Position numbers and translations under genes: made by a program
Origin: GWB1-39-12 sp964435575
Lineage (GTDB): Bacteria > Patescibacteriota > Microgenomatia > UBA8517
DNA: 35,076 nucleotides
Assembly: GCA_964435575.1 (NCBI GenBank)
Contig: CAYSZS010000012.1
Coordinates: forward strand, 1 to 35,076
Direction of reading: 5' to 3'
Shown here: one piece after another, positions 1-7,413 of the stretch
Position numbering within the stretch: position 1 is the stretch's first letter
Layout of the letters: every line of letters begins with the position of its first letter
The notes under the pieces: model-generated
The model's database searches: none
The model's input: the letters and a program-made list of their open reading frames with translations, nothing else
Told to the model about the DNA's origin: nothing

Positions 1-21
1 TTAAAAGAATATAAATGTATT

Positions 22-61
22 CAAAAAAAACTCCCCCGATTGTTTTGGTATTTGTCGGGGG
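22..61 (-). terminator. Possible intrinsic terminator (minus strand)
   Basis: CCCCCGA (33-39) pairs with TCGGGGG (55-61) across a 15-nt loop. Read on the minus strand, the stem is followed by a run of T (rc of the A run at 23-30), which is the usual layout of an intrinsic terminator. No minus-strand gene lies just upstream; the nearest starts its 3' end at 1387. On the plus strand the T-rich tail is poorer. I see no convincing gene in 62-268. Confidence 0.5.
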
Positions 62-268
62 AAAATTTACTTTTCTTTTCTACTATCTCCCCAACAAATC
101 ACCCATTAACCTTATTGGTAATCTGGGCGAAACAAGTAAGAAAGGGGGATATCACCATTATAAGTTTAAATACCTCACGAAATTGTAATGATTATAGTCG
201 TATTTGTCAAGATTTACTTTTGGCCTTATTCTTGAGAATATTTCATCTTTTGGGGAGGATTATTCTCT

Positions 269-1297
269 TTGTTTGAGATAATTAAAGTCATGCATATTGG
301 TAAGATTCATTATCCACCCCGTGATATTGAAGCCGGAGATTTTATAGAGTATTTCCTGATTTCGGGAGTTACCTCAATTCTCATAATTCGTACATTTTTA
401 AATCTCACTAGCTATCCACAACTGGGAGGGCAGAATTTCCACATCGCGCATATGCTTTGGGGAGGAATCTTGATGATGATTGCCCTTTTGAGCCTTTTTG
501 TTTTTCTTAATAAGGAGGTTAAATACTTCGCATCAATTGTTGGAGGAGTTGGATTTGGTGCATTTTTAGATGAGCTTGGAAAATTTATCACCAGCGATAA
601 TAACTATTTTTATAGGCCTACAATAGCAATTATCTACGTCATCTTTGTCCTTCTTTTCCTTGCCGCTCGGGCAGTTGAAAAGTACTTCAAATTCAGTAAA
701 GACGAGTATGCCGTCAACGCCGTTGAAATTACAAAACAGACATTAATGCATGATCTTGATGAACAAGAAAAGAAAACCGCTCTGTCTTACTTTCACAAAA
801 GCGATAAGGAAAACCCAATTGTCAAAGCCATGCTCAATGTATTACAAGATTCCGTCACATTGCCTTCCAAAAAGCCCAACATTTTCCATAAGGTAAAATT
901 ATTCGCTAAAAAAATTTATCTTAAACTTATACGCGCACCCCGTTTTGCAATTTTTATAATAACCTTCTTTGTAATAGCTTCAATAATAAACTTTTTTAAA
1001 GCTTTTTATGACTTTTTCAAAGTTCAATCTTTTTCGGAGTGGGGACAATTGATATTCTCCTTAGTTTCGGGATTGTTTGTACTAATAGGAGTTTATTTTT
1101 TAAGATACAGAAAATCCAGAAAACGATCCTACGAGATGTTCAAGTTGGCAATTCTTCTCTCGATTTTCCTAACACAGTTTTTCAGGTTTATCGAAGAACA
1201 ACTTTCTGCAATAACGGGACTTCTACTGAACCTAATAATCCTTTCCGTCCTTCAATACCTCATCTACGAAGAAAAATTGTTAGAGAAAGAGGAGTAA
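269..1297 (+). CDS. Polytopic membrane protein, unknown function
   Basis: The 342-residue protein has about seven hydrophobic segments, near residues 27-43, 63-85, 87-105, 117-135, 226-245, 262-281 and 293-335. A soluble charged stretch lies between about 140 and 225. Near the N-terminus it has YPQLGG followed by a HxxHMLWGG pattern, with His residues at a membrane boundary, and then a GFGAFLDELGKF segment. I recall this arrangement from unnamed bacterial integral membrane proteins, but I cannot give a function. The start is TTG at 269, because GGGGAGGA (252-259) lies at ideal distance; ATG at 290 is the alternative. It is the only long plus-strand gene in the left 10 kb and points at the minus-strand run. 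Confidence 0.8.
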   Translation: MFEIIKVMHIGKIHYPPRDIEAGDFIEYFLISGVTSILIIRTFLNLTSYPQLGGQNFHIAHMLWGGILMMIALLSLFVFLNKEVKYFASIVGGVGFGAFLDELGKFITSDNNYFYRPTIAIIYVIFVLLFLAARAVEKYFKFSKDEYAVNAVEITKQTLMHDLDEQEKKTALSYFHKSDKENPIVKAMLNVLQDSVTLPSKKPNIFHKVKLFAKKIYLKLIRAPRFAIFIITFFVIASIINFFKAFYDFFKVQSFSEWGQLIFSLVSGLFVLIGVYFLRYRKSRKRSYEMFKLAILLSIFLTQFFRFIEEQLSAITGLLLNLIILSVLQYLIYEEKLLEKEE

Positions 1298-1298
1298 A

Positions 1299-1433
1299 AT
1301 GGTGACCCAAAGTTATTTTATTTCGAACTCGCAAATTAGTCAATTTGTGGTTGCGATGAAAGAACTTTATGAAGTATCTTCAAACTTTAACCTTGCTTTT
1401 GACGAAGTCTTAAGCTCCGCTTACCAAGTTTAA
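1299..1433 (+). CDS. Possible small protein (44 aa), coupled to upstream gene
   Basis: An ATG follows the upstream stop codon by one base. GAGGAG, embedded in the last codons of the upstream gene (1289-1294), would serve as its ribosome binding site. The frame encodes a mildly amphipathic 44-residue peptide beginning MVTQSYFISN. Its last 47 bases run antisense to the 3' end of the 1387-2136 gene, which counts against it. No family is recognised. The support is the Shine-Dalgarno placement alone. Confidence 0.3.
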   Translation: MVTQSYFISNSQISQFVVAMKELYEVSSNFNLAFDEVLSSAYQV

Positions 1434-2136
1434 TTTTTATTGTTCTAGCTCCAACTAGAAATTCATACATCGGTCCCCAGACAAGACCCCAGGAAAGTCC
1501 CCAGAGCATTTCCGTCCAAGGTATATGCCTAAAAAGAATTACTTCTTGTTCGGTTCCTGATAGTTTCCAGATTCTTAACATCCATGCATGGGCTGATGGA
1601 AAAAATTCTTGCCCTAAAAAGTAAATTGTAAACATTACTCCCGCTACTAAAATCGCCGAACCTATTGCGTGAATTAACAAATCAGGCCGTAAAATTAACA
1701 TAACTATCGCAAATATAATCATTCCGATAGAGCTCGCGTAAATAGAGTTTAGTCCCAAAAGATTATTAAGAATTATCATTGAAAGACCTTCTATAGCAAA
1801 AAAAGTTAATAAAAACCATTCACGTCGTTTTTCTTTGTTCTCAACACAAGTACATATTCCTCTTACAAAAAGCGATTCATAGGCAAAAGCTCCAATGCCT
1901 CCGATGGAAAATCCGAAAAGCAAATCTTCAACTCCGCCAACAATCGGTAGTGGTAGTGCAATTTCAGGTTTCCAATAATCTGCAAAATACCAAATTTCGG
2001 AAATCGGACCAAAAGAAGCAGTAATCAAGCTCATAATTAGCATGGGACGTCTCAAGTGTTTAACTCGGAAGTAGATAAGAAGCCAAACAGCCAGAAAGAA
2101 GAAATTTGCAACTAAATATGCATATTTATAACCCAT
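1387..2136 (-). CDS. Membrane protein resembling lycopene cyclase domain proteins
   Basis: This 249-residue protein has about seven membrane helices. Two parts look like diverged repeats: an early VEDLLFGFSIGGIGAFAYE segment (about residues 67-85) and a late IPWTEMLWGLSWGLVWGP segment (about 205-222). Both have an acidic residue entering a helix followed by an aromatic/Gly-rich run. This layout resembles the P-(E/D)E-L-L-F-F repeats of the heterodimeric lycopene cyclase domain family (CrtYc/CrtYd type). That is a pattern match only; no other carotenoid gene is present. It lies 13 bp downstream of the GAPDH gene, at the end of the minus-strand run. Confidence 0.55.
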   Translation of the reverse strand: MGYKYAYLVANFFFLAVWLLIYFRVKHLRRPMLIMSLITASFGPISEIWYFADYWKPEIALPLPIVGGVEDLLFGFSIGGIGAFAYESLFVRGICTCVENKEKRREWFLLTFFAIEGLSMIILNNLLGLNSIYASSIGMIIFAIVMLILRPDLLIHAIGSAILVAGVMFTIYFLGQEFFPSAHAWMLRIWKLSGTEQEVILFRHIPWTEMLWGLSWGLVWGPMYEFLVGARTIKIKLGKRSLRLRQKQG

Positions 2137-2149
2137 GGCAGATTGGAAT

Positions 2150-3184
2150 TTAACTTGAGAAACTGGAAACGATTCCTAAAGATTTATCTGTTTTTTGTAT
2201 TGATTTTTGAGGATCTTGCTCAATACCGGAAATTGCTCTTATAGCATCAATATTTTCAGGAATCACAATTGCTTCATTATGGACTTGGTAATAAAAAGCA
2301 ACATCTTTGCCTTCGACATGCAGTAAATCTTCCCAAAAAGCAACCTCCCACATGTCGGCACGAGGTCTTCCCAAATCCCGCATAAGCTCAGCCAATTGGT
2401 TCTCCGCTGTCAATCCATCTTTATAATTGACAGCAATTACTCTCGGGCTTGATTTTAAAATTCCTACCACTTCGTCTTTAGACGCTTCCTTATTTAAACG
2501 CAAAAATGCCATATGAAGATGGCCTATCGTAGTTGGAACAGCTACGGCTACTGATAAAATATTTAAATTCGGAATAACTGTTTGAGCATCGGGTCCTTGG
2601 TGAGAAGGAATTGAATCCTCCAAGACAACTGTTCCCAAAGGTCCTTGCTCGTGAGAATCGACCGGATCAGTTCCACGCCTCGCTAAAGTTATATATGCCC
2701 TTTCAAGAATTCCTTGTGAGACAAACGGGTATGTTATTCTGCAAATTGCTGTTGTATTACAAGAAACTACTCGAAGACTTTGTTTCCCAACCGCATCTTT
2801 ATAATTTACTTGGGCAACAAAAGAAAATCCGGTGAGTTCATGTCCTTCTCCACCTTGATAAATAGATTTAACTTTTGCTTGATCGTATTTCGCCTTATTT
2901 TCTTTCCCTATACCCGCAGGTGTGGCATCGATAATGACATCGACTCTGTTGATAAAATGGTTAAAATCTCCGTTACAGTTGACTCCAGAATTCATTAATC
3001 TATTACAAGCCTCAGAGTCGACACCGAAAATCTTAATCCCTTTTTTGTTTGCTGCAAAAAGTCTGTAGTCCGGAGTCCTTGCAGTCACTCCCACAAGCTC
3101 CATATCATCTTGCAGGGCAACGGCATCTGCAATTCGTTTGCCTATAACCCCGTAGCCATTTATTCCAACTTTAACTTTTTCCAT
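2150..3184 (-). CDS. gap: Glyceraldehyde-3-phosphate dehydrogenase, type II (archaeal type)
   Basis: This enzyme oxidises glyceraldehyde-3-phosphate to 1,3-bisphosphoglycerate with NAD(P)+ in the cytoplasm. The 344-residue length is typical of the archaeal-type family. The N-terminal Rossmann motif is GINGYGVIG (8-16). DATPAGIG lies near 86-93, and the catalytic cysteine is Cys142 in SCNTT. The sequence SHQGPDAQTVIPNL follows, as in archaeal enzymes. It starts 3 bp after the stop of the Cys-pair peptide gene, without its own Shine-Dalgarno, so it is probably translationally coupled. Its place at the end of a P-type ATPase gene run is unusual: GAPDH carries a reactive thiol and is a known target of copper stress in some bacteria. 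Confidence 0.93.
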   Translation of the reverse strand: MEKVKVGINGYGVIGKRIADAVALQDDMELVGVTARTPDYRLFAANKKGIKIFGVDSEACNRLMNSGVNCNGDFNHFINRVDVIIDATPAGIGKENKAKYDQAKVKSIYQGGEGHELTGFSFVAQVNYKDAVGKQSLRVVSCNTTAICRITYPFVSQGILERAYITLARRGTDPVDSHEQGPLGTVVLEDSIPSHQGPDAQTVIPNLNILSVAVAVPTTIGHLHMAFLRLNKEASKDEVVGILKSSPRVIAVNYKDGLTAENQLAELMRDLGRPRADMWEVAFWEDLLHVEGKDVAFYYQVHNEAIVIPENIDAIRAISGIEQDPQKSIQKTDKSLGIVSSFSS

Positions 3185-3187
3185 AAT

Positions 3188-3343
3188 TTAGCAACAACCT
3201 TTCTTCCTATTTGATTTCTCAAAATCCGCTTTCCCGAGTTTATATAAATATCTGCCGATAAAAGATTTAGGCATTATATCTTTTTTAATATCGGTTTCTT
3301 TAATCTTACCTTTTTTTAAATGGCTCGAACAACAATTAGACAT
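3188..3343 (-). CDS. Small Cys-pair basic peptide (51 aa), unknown
   Basis: The peptide begins MSNCCSSHLKKGK and ends RKKGCC, so it has a Cys-Cys pair at each end around a lysine-rich middle. Paired cysteines and the neighbouring YHS and P-type ATPase genes suggest metal binding or delivery, but this is inference. The chosen ATG (3341-3343) lies 5 bp after the stop of the YHS gene. A longer frame exists upstream but would overlap the YHS gene in a lysine/arginine-rich reading, so I reject it. The Shine-Dalgarno is weak (GAAGA). The stop lies 3 bp before the GAPDH start, so translation of the three genes is likely linked. Confidence 0.6.
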   Translation of the reverse strand: MSNCCSSHLKKGKIKETDIKKDIMPKSFIGRYLYKLGKADFEKSNRKKGCC

Positions 3344-3348
3344 ACTAA

Positions 3349-3549
3349 TTATCTTCTTTTTCTGAATTTTTCTCTTTCTTCTTTGGGAACCCAATAATCC
3401 GGATGGGCATCAAACAATTCCTTGTCTTTCTCTGTGTCAAAATAATAAGTTTTACCCAAAAAGTTAGATGTAAACTTCATCTGAGATTTAGGCTTAACCA
3501 TACCGCAAACAACATCCTTTACAAGTTTGTCTGTTGTTTTACCTTTCAT
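3349..3549 (-). CDS. YHS domain protein
   Basis: The 66-residue protein is essentially one YHS domain. DVVCGM (about residues 12-17) is the start motif, G-K-T-Y-Y-F-D the core, and LFDAHPDYW the C-terminal helix. YHS domains bind transition metals and often accompany copper or silver ATPases. Here the usual second cysteine (FCS or CK) is replaced: the core reads YYFDTEKDKE, so only one Cys of the motif remains. The start overlaps the upstream gene by 4 bp (ATGA), which indicates translational coupling. It is soluble, so probably cytoplasmic. Confidence 0.8.
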   Translation of the reverse strand: MKGKTTDKLVKDVVCGMVKPKSQMKFTSNFLGKTYYFDTEKDKELFDAHPDYWVPKEEREKFRKRR

Positions 3550-3815
3550 TTCTTGGCCAAAAAGTAGTTATAGGCTTTTGCAAAAATGTATCCAATTAAC
3601 CACCCTCCAACGGTTGATGTAACTAGTCCCAAGATAAATGAGCCAGGAGTCACACTAAAACCTGAAATTTTACTAAGATCAAGCCCATGAAACCAACTTT
3701 GAGCAACACTCATTGCCAGACCAGGAAATAGTATCACTGAAAAAGCACAGACAAGATATATAACTCCGATAGTTATCCCCGTAGCTTTTGCTGTTGTATC
3801 AACATCATATTTCAT
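3546..3815 (-). CDS. Two-helix membrane protein (DUF5676-like)
   Basis: This 89-residue protein begins MKYDVDTTAKATGITIG. It has two hydrophobic helices (about 14-35 and 58-80) joined by a loop with a W-x-H-G-x-D-L element, and ends in a short basic tail. The arrangement fits the DUF5676 family of small inner-membrane proteins, whose function is unknown but which often neighbour heavy-metal genes. The start at 3815 is set by GGGAGG (rc of 3824-3829), 8 bp upstream. A GTG at 3824 would leave no room for this site. It overlaps the YHS gene by 4 bp. Confidence 0.75.
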   Translation of the reverse strand: MKYDVDTTAKATGITIGVIYLVCAFSVILFPGLAMSVAQSWFHGLDLSKISGFSVTPGSFILGLVTSTVGGWLIGYIFAKAYNYFLAKK

Positions 3816-3843
3816 ATTTCTCACCTCCCGTCGCCTCGCCGCA

Positions 3844-3860
3844 GTCCCGCTCAGCGGGAC
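3844..3860. repeat. GC-rich palindrome between genes
   Basis: GTCCCGCTCAGCGGGAC folds as a 7-bp perfect stem with a 3-nt loop. It lies in a local GC-rich patch (3825-3867) inside an otherwise AT-rich operon, just before the Shine-Dalgarno of the DUF5676 gene. There is no T-run, so it is not an intrinsic terminator. It could attenuate or stabilise the mRNA, or be a copy of a dispersed palindromic repeat. Confidence 0.6.
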
Positions 3861-3869
3861 GTAGGTGGG

Positions 3870-4319
3870 TCACAAATTCCAACTAAATTTTCTCTCTTCA
3901 ATTCCATCAATGTCGCGAACCACAAGTTCAATAGATGAAGGTTGGGGAGAAATAGAATCAAATGTTAATACCCCTTCTCTGTGATGTCCGCCAGGAGGCG
4001 CACCCTCCCAAGATAGAGATTGATACTCATTCCCCTTATCATCGACGAGTAGAGTAATCTTCGTAAGATCTTGGTCAAGTTCGACGCTATGGGTGTTTAA
4101 AACTATTTTGAACTGCCATAAATCTGAGGTGTCGGAAATCTCAACAGGTATTACTTCGACTTCCACCGAACCTTCGGAATTTGTCTGAGGACTCAATGTG
4201 TTTTGTATTTGCTTCTGCTCTACTTCCCCTTGAGGAATCTCTTTTTTCCTACTAATAAAACTTCCAATAACAACTATAACTAAAATAATTCCAACAATAA
4301 CTATTATTTTTGTATTCAT
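3870..4319 (-). CDS. Membrane-anchored extracytoplasmic protein with GGHHREG motif
   Basis: The 149-residue protein has one N-terminal hydrophobic helix (about 5-23), a polar linker rich in Gln, Glu and Ser, and a beta-rich domain. The domain carries a conserved-looking pattern: LNTHSVELDQDL, then W-E-G-x-P-P-GGHHREG-x-L-x-F, then IELVVRDIDGIEERKFSWNL at the end. I recall this pattern from unnamed secreted proteins near cytochrome or metal genes. The His-His pair could bind metal, which is inference. It overlaps the preceding four-helix gene by 4 bp (ATGA). A GC-rich hairpin follows it before the next gene. Confidence 0.7.
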   Translation of the reverse strand: MNTKIIVIVGIILVIVVIGSFISRKKEIPQGEVEQKQIQNTLSPQTNSEGSVEVEVIPVEISDTSDLWQFKIVLNTHSVELDQDLTKITLLVDDKGNEYQSLSWEGAPPGGHHREGVLTFDSISPQPSSIELVVRDIDGIEERKFSWNL

Positions 4320-4738
4320 ATGTGTCTAGTTGCCTTAACGACTTTGTTTGCCATATAGGAAATTCCTGCAAAGTTAAAAGCAAGGCCTACCCAAAAAAGC
4401 TGAATTTGGTATTGGGAAATTACAGTAATAATTCCGACTGCACCTAAAATTGGTAAAATATTTACTAAATAATGGGCACAGCAGGAGACCATAGCGACTG
4501 TTGAAGTTACACCCGATGTTGCTACAACTGAGGGCGTTACACCTTTGACAATCGATTTCAAATAGCTGTAAAGCCCAACCTGGACACCAAATCCAATTGC
4601 CAGAGTAACAACAAAGTACCAAAATTGTCTAAACTGCTCCTGTGCAAAAATCCAACCGGATACCAAAGAAACAACAGTTATATACACCGTTAACAAGATT
4701 GTGGTGGCTAAAATTCCATTTACTAAAGCTTTATTCAT
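4316..4738 (-). CDS. Four-helix membrane protein with SCCAHY motif
   Basis: This 140-residue integral membrane protein has about four helices (residues 8-30, 41-60, 76-108 and 113-131). The third helix region carries MVSCCAHYLVNILPILGAVG, with adjacent cysteines and a histidine close to a proline-kinked helix. The family is one I associate with copper ATPase neighbourhoods in uncultured bacteria and Chloroflexi, without an assigned function. A CC-H triad inside the membrane suggests metal or thiol chemistry; this is inference. It starts 5 bp after the ATPase stop and overlaps the next gene by 4 bp. Confidence 0.7.
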   Translation of the reverse strand: MNKALVNGILATTILLTVYITVVSLVSGWIFAQEQFRQFWYFVVTLAIGFGVQVGLYSYLKSIVKGVTPSVVATSGVTSTVAMVSCCAHYLVNILPILGAVGIITVISQYQIQLFWVGLAFNFAGISYMANKVVKATRHI

Positions 4739-4743
4739 AATTT

Positions 4744-6978
4744 TTAAACTGAAACTAAATCTTTTTCGGCCCTATTGAGTAAAACCGCATTTGTCGCAAC
4801 AATAATTGATGAAACACTCATTAGTAGTGCTGACACTTCCGGTCGAAGTGAAATGTTGTAGGCGGGATACAATACTCCAGCTGCTACCGGAATGGCAAAG
4901 AGATTATAAATCGAAGCCCAGAAAAGATTTTGTTTCATTTTGCGTACAGTGGCCTTAGATAGTTTAATTGCTCTTAATACATCTGCAGGATCAGATTTCA
5001 TCAGAACCACTTTTGCAGTTTCTATTGCAACGTCCGTTCCTGCTCCGATTGCAATTCCTATATCCGCTTGAGCAAGAGCGGGAGCGTCATTTACACCGTC
5101 TCCAACCATCGCTACAAACTTACCTTCATCCTGAAGTTTTTTAACGTACTTCGCTTTATCCTCTGGCAAGACTTCAGCGAATATACGCTCTATTCCAAGT
5201 TGCTTTCCAATTGCCTCTCCTGTCTTTTGGTTATCCCCAGTAATCATTGCAATTTCTAAGCCCAGATCTCTCATTCTGCTTACTGCCTTTTTTGCGTTTT
5301 CCTTGATGGGATCTTGCGCAGCCGCAACCCCAGCAATTTTTCCCTCAACAGCTAAAATCATTATCGTTTTTCCTTCTGACAAAAGCCTTTCGATATCTTT
5401 CTGAAGTGGAGCAATATCAACTTTTCTATCCTTCATTAGTCTTACAGTTCCAACAAGAATATGTTTACCTTCGACTTCCGCTTCAACTCCGTGTCCTGCA
5501 ATGTTTCTAAACTTTTCAACCTTCTGGGAAACTTTTATTTTCCTTCTTTTAGCCTCTTCTAAAACAGCGTTACTTAGAGGATGGCCCGATTTTTCCTCAG
5601 CAGCAGCCTCAAGCTGTAGAATTTCATCTTCAGAGTAATCAGATACAGCTACCACATCGGTTATCTTGGGTTTTCCTTCTGTAAGAGTTCCAGTTTTGTC
5701 AAGAACAACTGCTTCAATTTTAGAAACTTGTTCTAGAGTTGGAGCGTCTTTGATTAGGATATTATGTTTTGCACCTAAGCCAGTCCCTACCGCAACAGCA
5801 GTAGGAGTAGCAAGTCCTAAAGCATCAGGGCAGGCAATAACTACAGTGGAAATTGCAAATGTTAAAGCAAAAAGAAGTGGTTGGCCTATGATGAAAAACC
5901 AAACAAGAAAGGTGAGAAGTCCTCCTCCGACAGCAACAATTACAAGGTATTGTGCAAACCTGTCTGCAATCTTTTGACCAGGCGCTTTGGAGTTTTGGGC
6001 AATTTCTACAAGTTTAACAATCTGAGCAAGAACCGTATCGCTTCCTACCTTGGTTGCTTTAAAACTCACAGAACCAGATTGATTAATTGACCCACCGATT
6101 ACTTTGTCGCCTTTTAGCTTCTCAACAGGAATTGATTCTCCGGTAACAAGAGATTCATCAATTGCAGTTTCGCCTTCTATAATTTCTCCGTCCACAGGAA
6201 CTTTATCGCCGGGTTTTAAAATCAAAATATCGCCGACTTTTACTTCAGAAGTTGGGATTAACTCCTCGCGACCATTCCTTAAACGTCTTGCCTGCGGAGG
6301 AACCAAGTCAAAAAGTGCTTGAAGGGCGTCTGTAGTACCACGTCTGCTTTTCATCTCCATCCAATGACCAAAAAGAACAAAGGTTGTAAGCATTGCCGCT
6401 GCTTCGTAGAACGACTCTTCACTGCCTAGAAGTGTTAAAACCACGCTGAATGCATAGGCCGCAGTGATACCGACAGCAATTAGAACTGCCATATTGAGGG
6501 TTTTGGCTTGTAATGCTTTGTATGTGGAGTACAGAAATATCCAGCCCGAATAAAAATAAACCGGAGTTGCGAGTAAAAACATGATCCAACTAGCAGGAAT
6601 CGGCTCGGGGAGCCTTAGGCCTAAAATGTTTGTTCCTAAAGGCGAATAAGCAATAATCGGTAGTGTCAGAATGAGTGCAACAAAAAATTTATTGCGGATA
6701 TCCTTCTCCATAAGTTTTGCCATTTCTCGCCCCGCTAAACCGCCATGCTCCATACCCATAGCCATAGTCATACTCATTTTGAACTTTTCCCAACCAGACA
6801 TGTCAGAAACAGGTTTCATCACATGATCACCATGACGCATTGCACCATGATCCATTTGCTTTTCTTGCATCTCTTTTACTGGAACAAGAGTCATTCCACA
6901 CTTGGGACATGTCCCAGGCTTATCCTTTCTCACCACAGAATGCATCGGACAGGTGTAAATCTTCTTTTCTTTGTTCAT
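4744..6978 (-). CDS. Heavy-metal P1B-type ATPase, probably copper, with CPD motif
   Basis: A 744-residue metal export pump. The N-terminus is a heavy-metal-binding domain with CPMH and CPKCGM (about 9-29), then a Met/His-rich linker (GAMRHGDHVM). Catalytic motifs are all present: TGES (about 277), DKTGTLT (phosphorylated Asp near 427), SGHP (about 470), MITGDN and GDGVND. Helix 7 has Tyr-Asn and helix 8 has MSVSS, the copper-pump signatures. The metal-site helix reads ACPDALGLATP (about 383): the second cysteine of CPC is aspartate. All membrane helices are intact, so I do not think it is broken. It heads a tightly packed run and is preceded by a BlaI/CopY-type operator. There is no Shine-Dalgarno. 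Confidence 0.92.
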   Translation of the reverse strand: MNKEKKIYTCPMHSVVRKDKPGTCPKCGMTLVPVKEMQEKQMDHGAMRHGDHVMKPVSDMSGWEKFKMSMTMAMGMEHGGLAGREMAKLMEKDIRNKFFVALILTLPIIAYSPLGTNILGLRLPEPIPASWIMFLLATPVYFYSGWIFLYSTYKALQAKTLNMAVLIAVGITAAYAFSVVLTLLGSEESFYEAAAMLTTFVLFGHWMEMKSRRGTTDALQALFDLVPPQARRLRNGREELIPTSEVKVGDILILKPGDKVPVDGEIIEGETAIDESLVTGESIPVEKLKGDKVIGGSINQSGSVSFKATKVGSDTVLAQIVKLVEIAQNSKAPGQKIADRFAQYLVIVAVGGGLLTFLVWFFIIGQPLLFALTFAISTVVIACPDALGLATPTAVAVGTGLGAKHNILIKDAPTLEQVSKIEAVVLDKTGTLTEGKPKITDVVAVSDYSEDEILQLEAAAEEKSGHPLSNAVLEEAKRRKIKVSQKVEKFRNIAGHGVEAEVEGKHILVGTVRLMKDRKVDIAPLQKDIERLLSEGKTIMILAVEGKIAGVAAAQDPIKENAKKAVSRMRDLGLEIAMITGDNQKTGEAIGKQLGIERIFAEVLPEDKAKYVKKLQDEGKFVAMVGDGVNDAPALAQADIGIAIGAGTDVAIETAKVVLMKSDPADVLRAIKLSKATVRKMKQNLFWASIYNLFAIPVAAGVLYPAYNISLRPEVSALLMSVSSIIVATNAVLLNRAEKDLVSV

Positions 6979-6987
6979 ATATTTATA

Positions 6988-7006
6988 CTACTACATATCG
7001 TAGTAG
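6988..7006 (-). promoter_or_regulatory. BlaI/CopY-type operator before the P-type ATPase
   Basis: CTACTAC and GTAGTAG form perfect 7-bp arms around a 5-bp centre. Read on the minus strand, TACGAT in the middle occupies the same place as the -10 (TACNNT) in the three other copies of this operator. The -35 is weak (TCGAAT). The site lies between csoR and the ATPase, so the pump gene can be switched separately from csoR. Confidence 0.75.
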
Positions 7007-7009
7007 ACA

Positions 7010-7288
7010 TTACAGAGTTATTCGACTTTGTTTTCGCTTGAAAACCGCCAAAAATTCTTTTATCGCATTCTCCTTATTGCTCCTAAACTGATCGACAACA
7101 TCAGACTTTAAATACTTTTCGATAATTAAAGTATCAAGGCTTTTGAGTGAACTTTGTATTGCCATACTTTGATCCAAGAGACATGTACAACTTCTGTCTT
7201 CTTTAATCATTTTAGAAAGAGCATCCAAATGCCCCTTCATAATATTTATACGCTTCTTTGCCTTCTTTTTGATATCAATATTTTCCAT
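7010..7288 (-). CDS. CsoR/RcnR-family regulator with altered metal ligands
   Basis: The 92-residue all-helical protein matches the metal-sensitive repressor family (DUF156): basic N-terminal helix, K-G-H-L-D-A-L-S-K-M-I-x-E-D-R, then the Cys helix. In copper-sensing CsoR the ligands are a Cys, a His and a second Cys. Here the first Cys is kept and doubled (Cys34 and Cys36 in SCTC). The His position is Tyr59 and the second Cys position is Asp63. It therefore lacks the classic copper site and may sense another metal or thiol state, or use Cys34/Cys36. The start has CGGAG 7 bp upstream. It lies immediately before the ATPase and has its own operator-like box. Confidence 0.8.
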   Translation of the reverse strand: MENIDIKKKAKKRINIMKGHLDALSKMIKEDRSCTCLLDQSMAIQSSLKSLDTLIIEKYLKSDVVDQFRSNKENAIKEFLAVFKRKQSRITL

Positions 7289-7300
7289 TCGAGTACTCCG

Positions 7301-7320
7301 AATCCCCCAGGGGAGGGTAC
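7301..7320 (-). promoter_or_regulatory. CsoR-type GC-rich operator candidate
   Basis: On the minus strand this reads GTACCCTCCCCTGGGGGATT. That resembles CsoR boxes, which have TACCC and GGGGGTAT-like halves around a short GC-rich centre. It lies between the promoter inferred for csoR and its start codon, the expected place for autorepression. Confidence 0.5.
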
Positions 7321-7331
7321 AAGCTAATACT

Positions 7332-7365
7332 AATTTACCGCAATGATAATGAAGATTTTGTGAAG
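7332..7365 (-). promoter_or_regulatory. Response-regulator box and -10 before csoR
   Basis: On the minus strand CTTCACA-AAAT-CTTCATT (7348-7365) is a direct repeat with 11-bp period. Exactly 10 bp later comes TAAATT (7332-7337) as -10. The geometry equals that of five other copies in this window. Confidence 0.6.
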
Positions 7366-7413
7366 GGGATGGAAAAATTTAAAGAATTTACGCGGTATAG
7401 ATATAATGAGGAA

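Noticed and set aside
40..276. 78-residue open frame before the first gene
   Set aside because: TTG start inside the terminator hairpin, no Shine-Dalgarno, composition of a chance frame, and it overlaps the well-supported start at 269.
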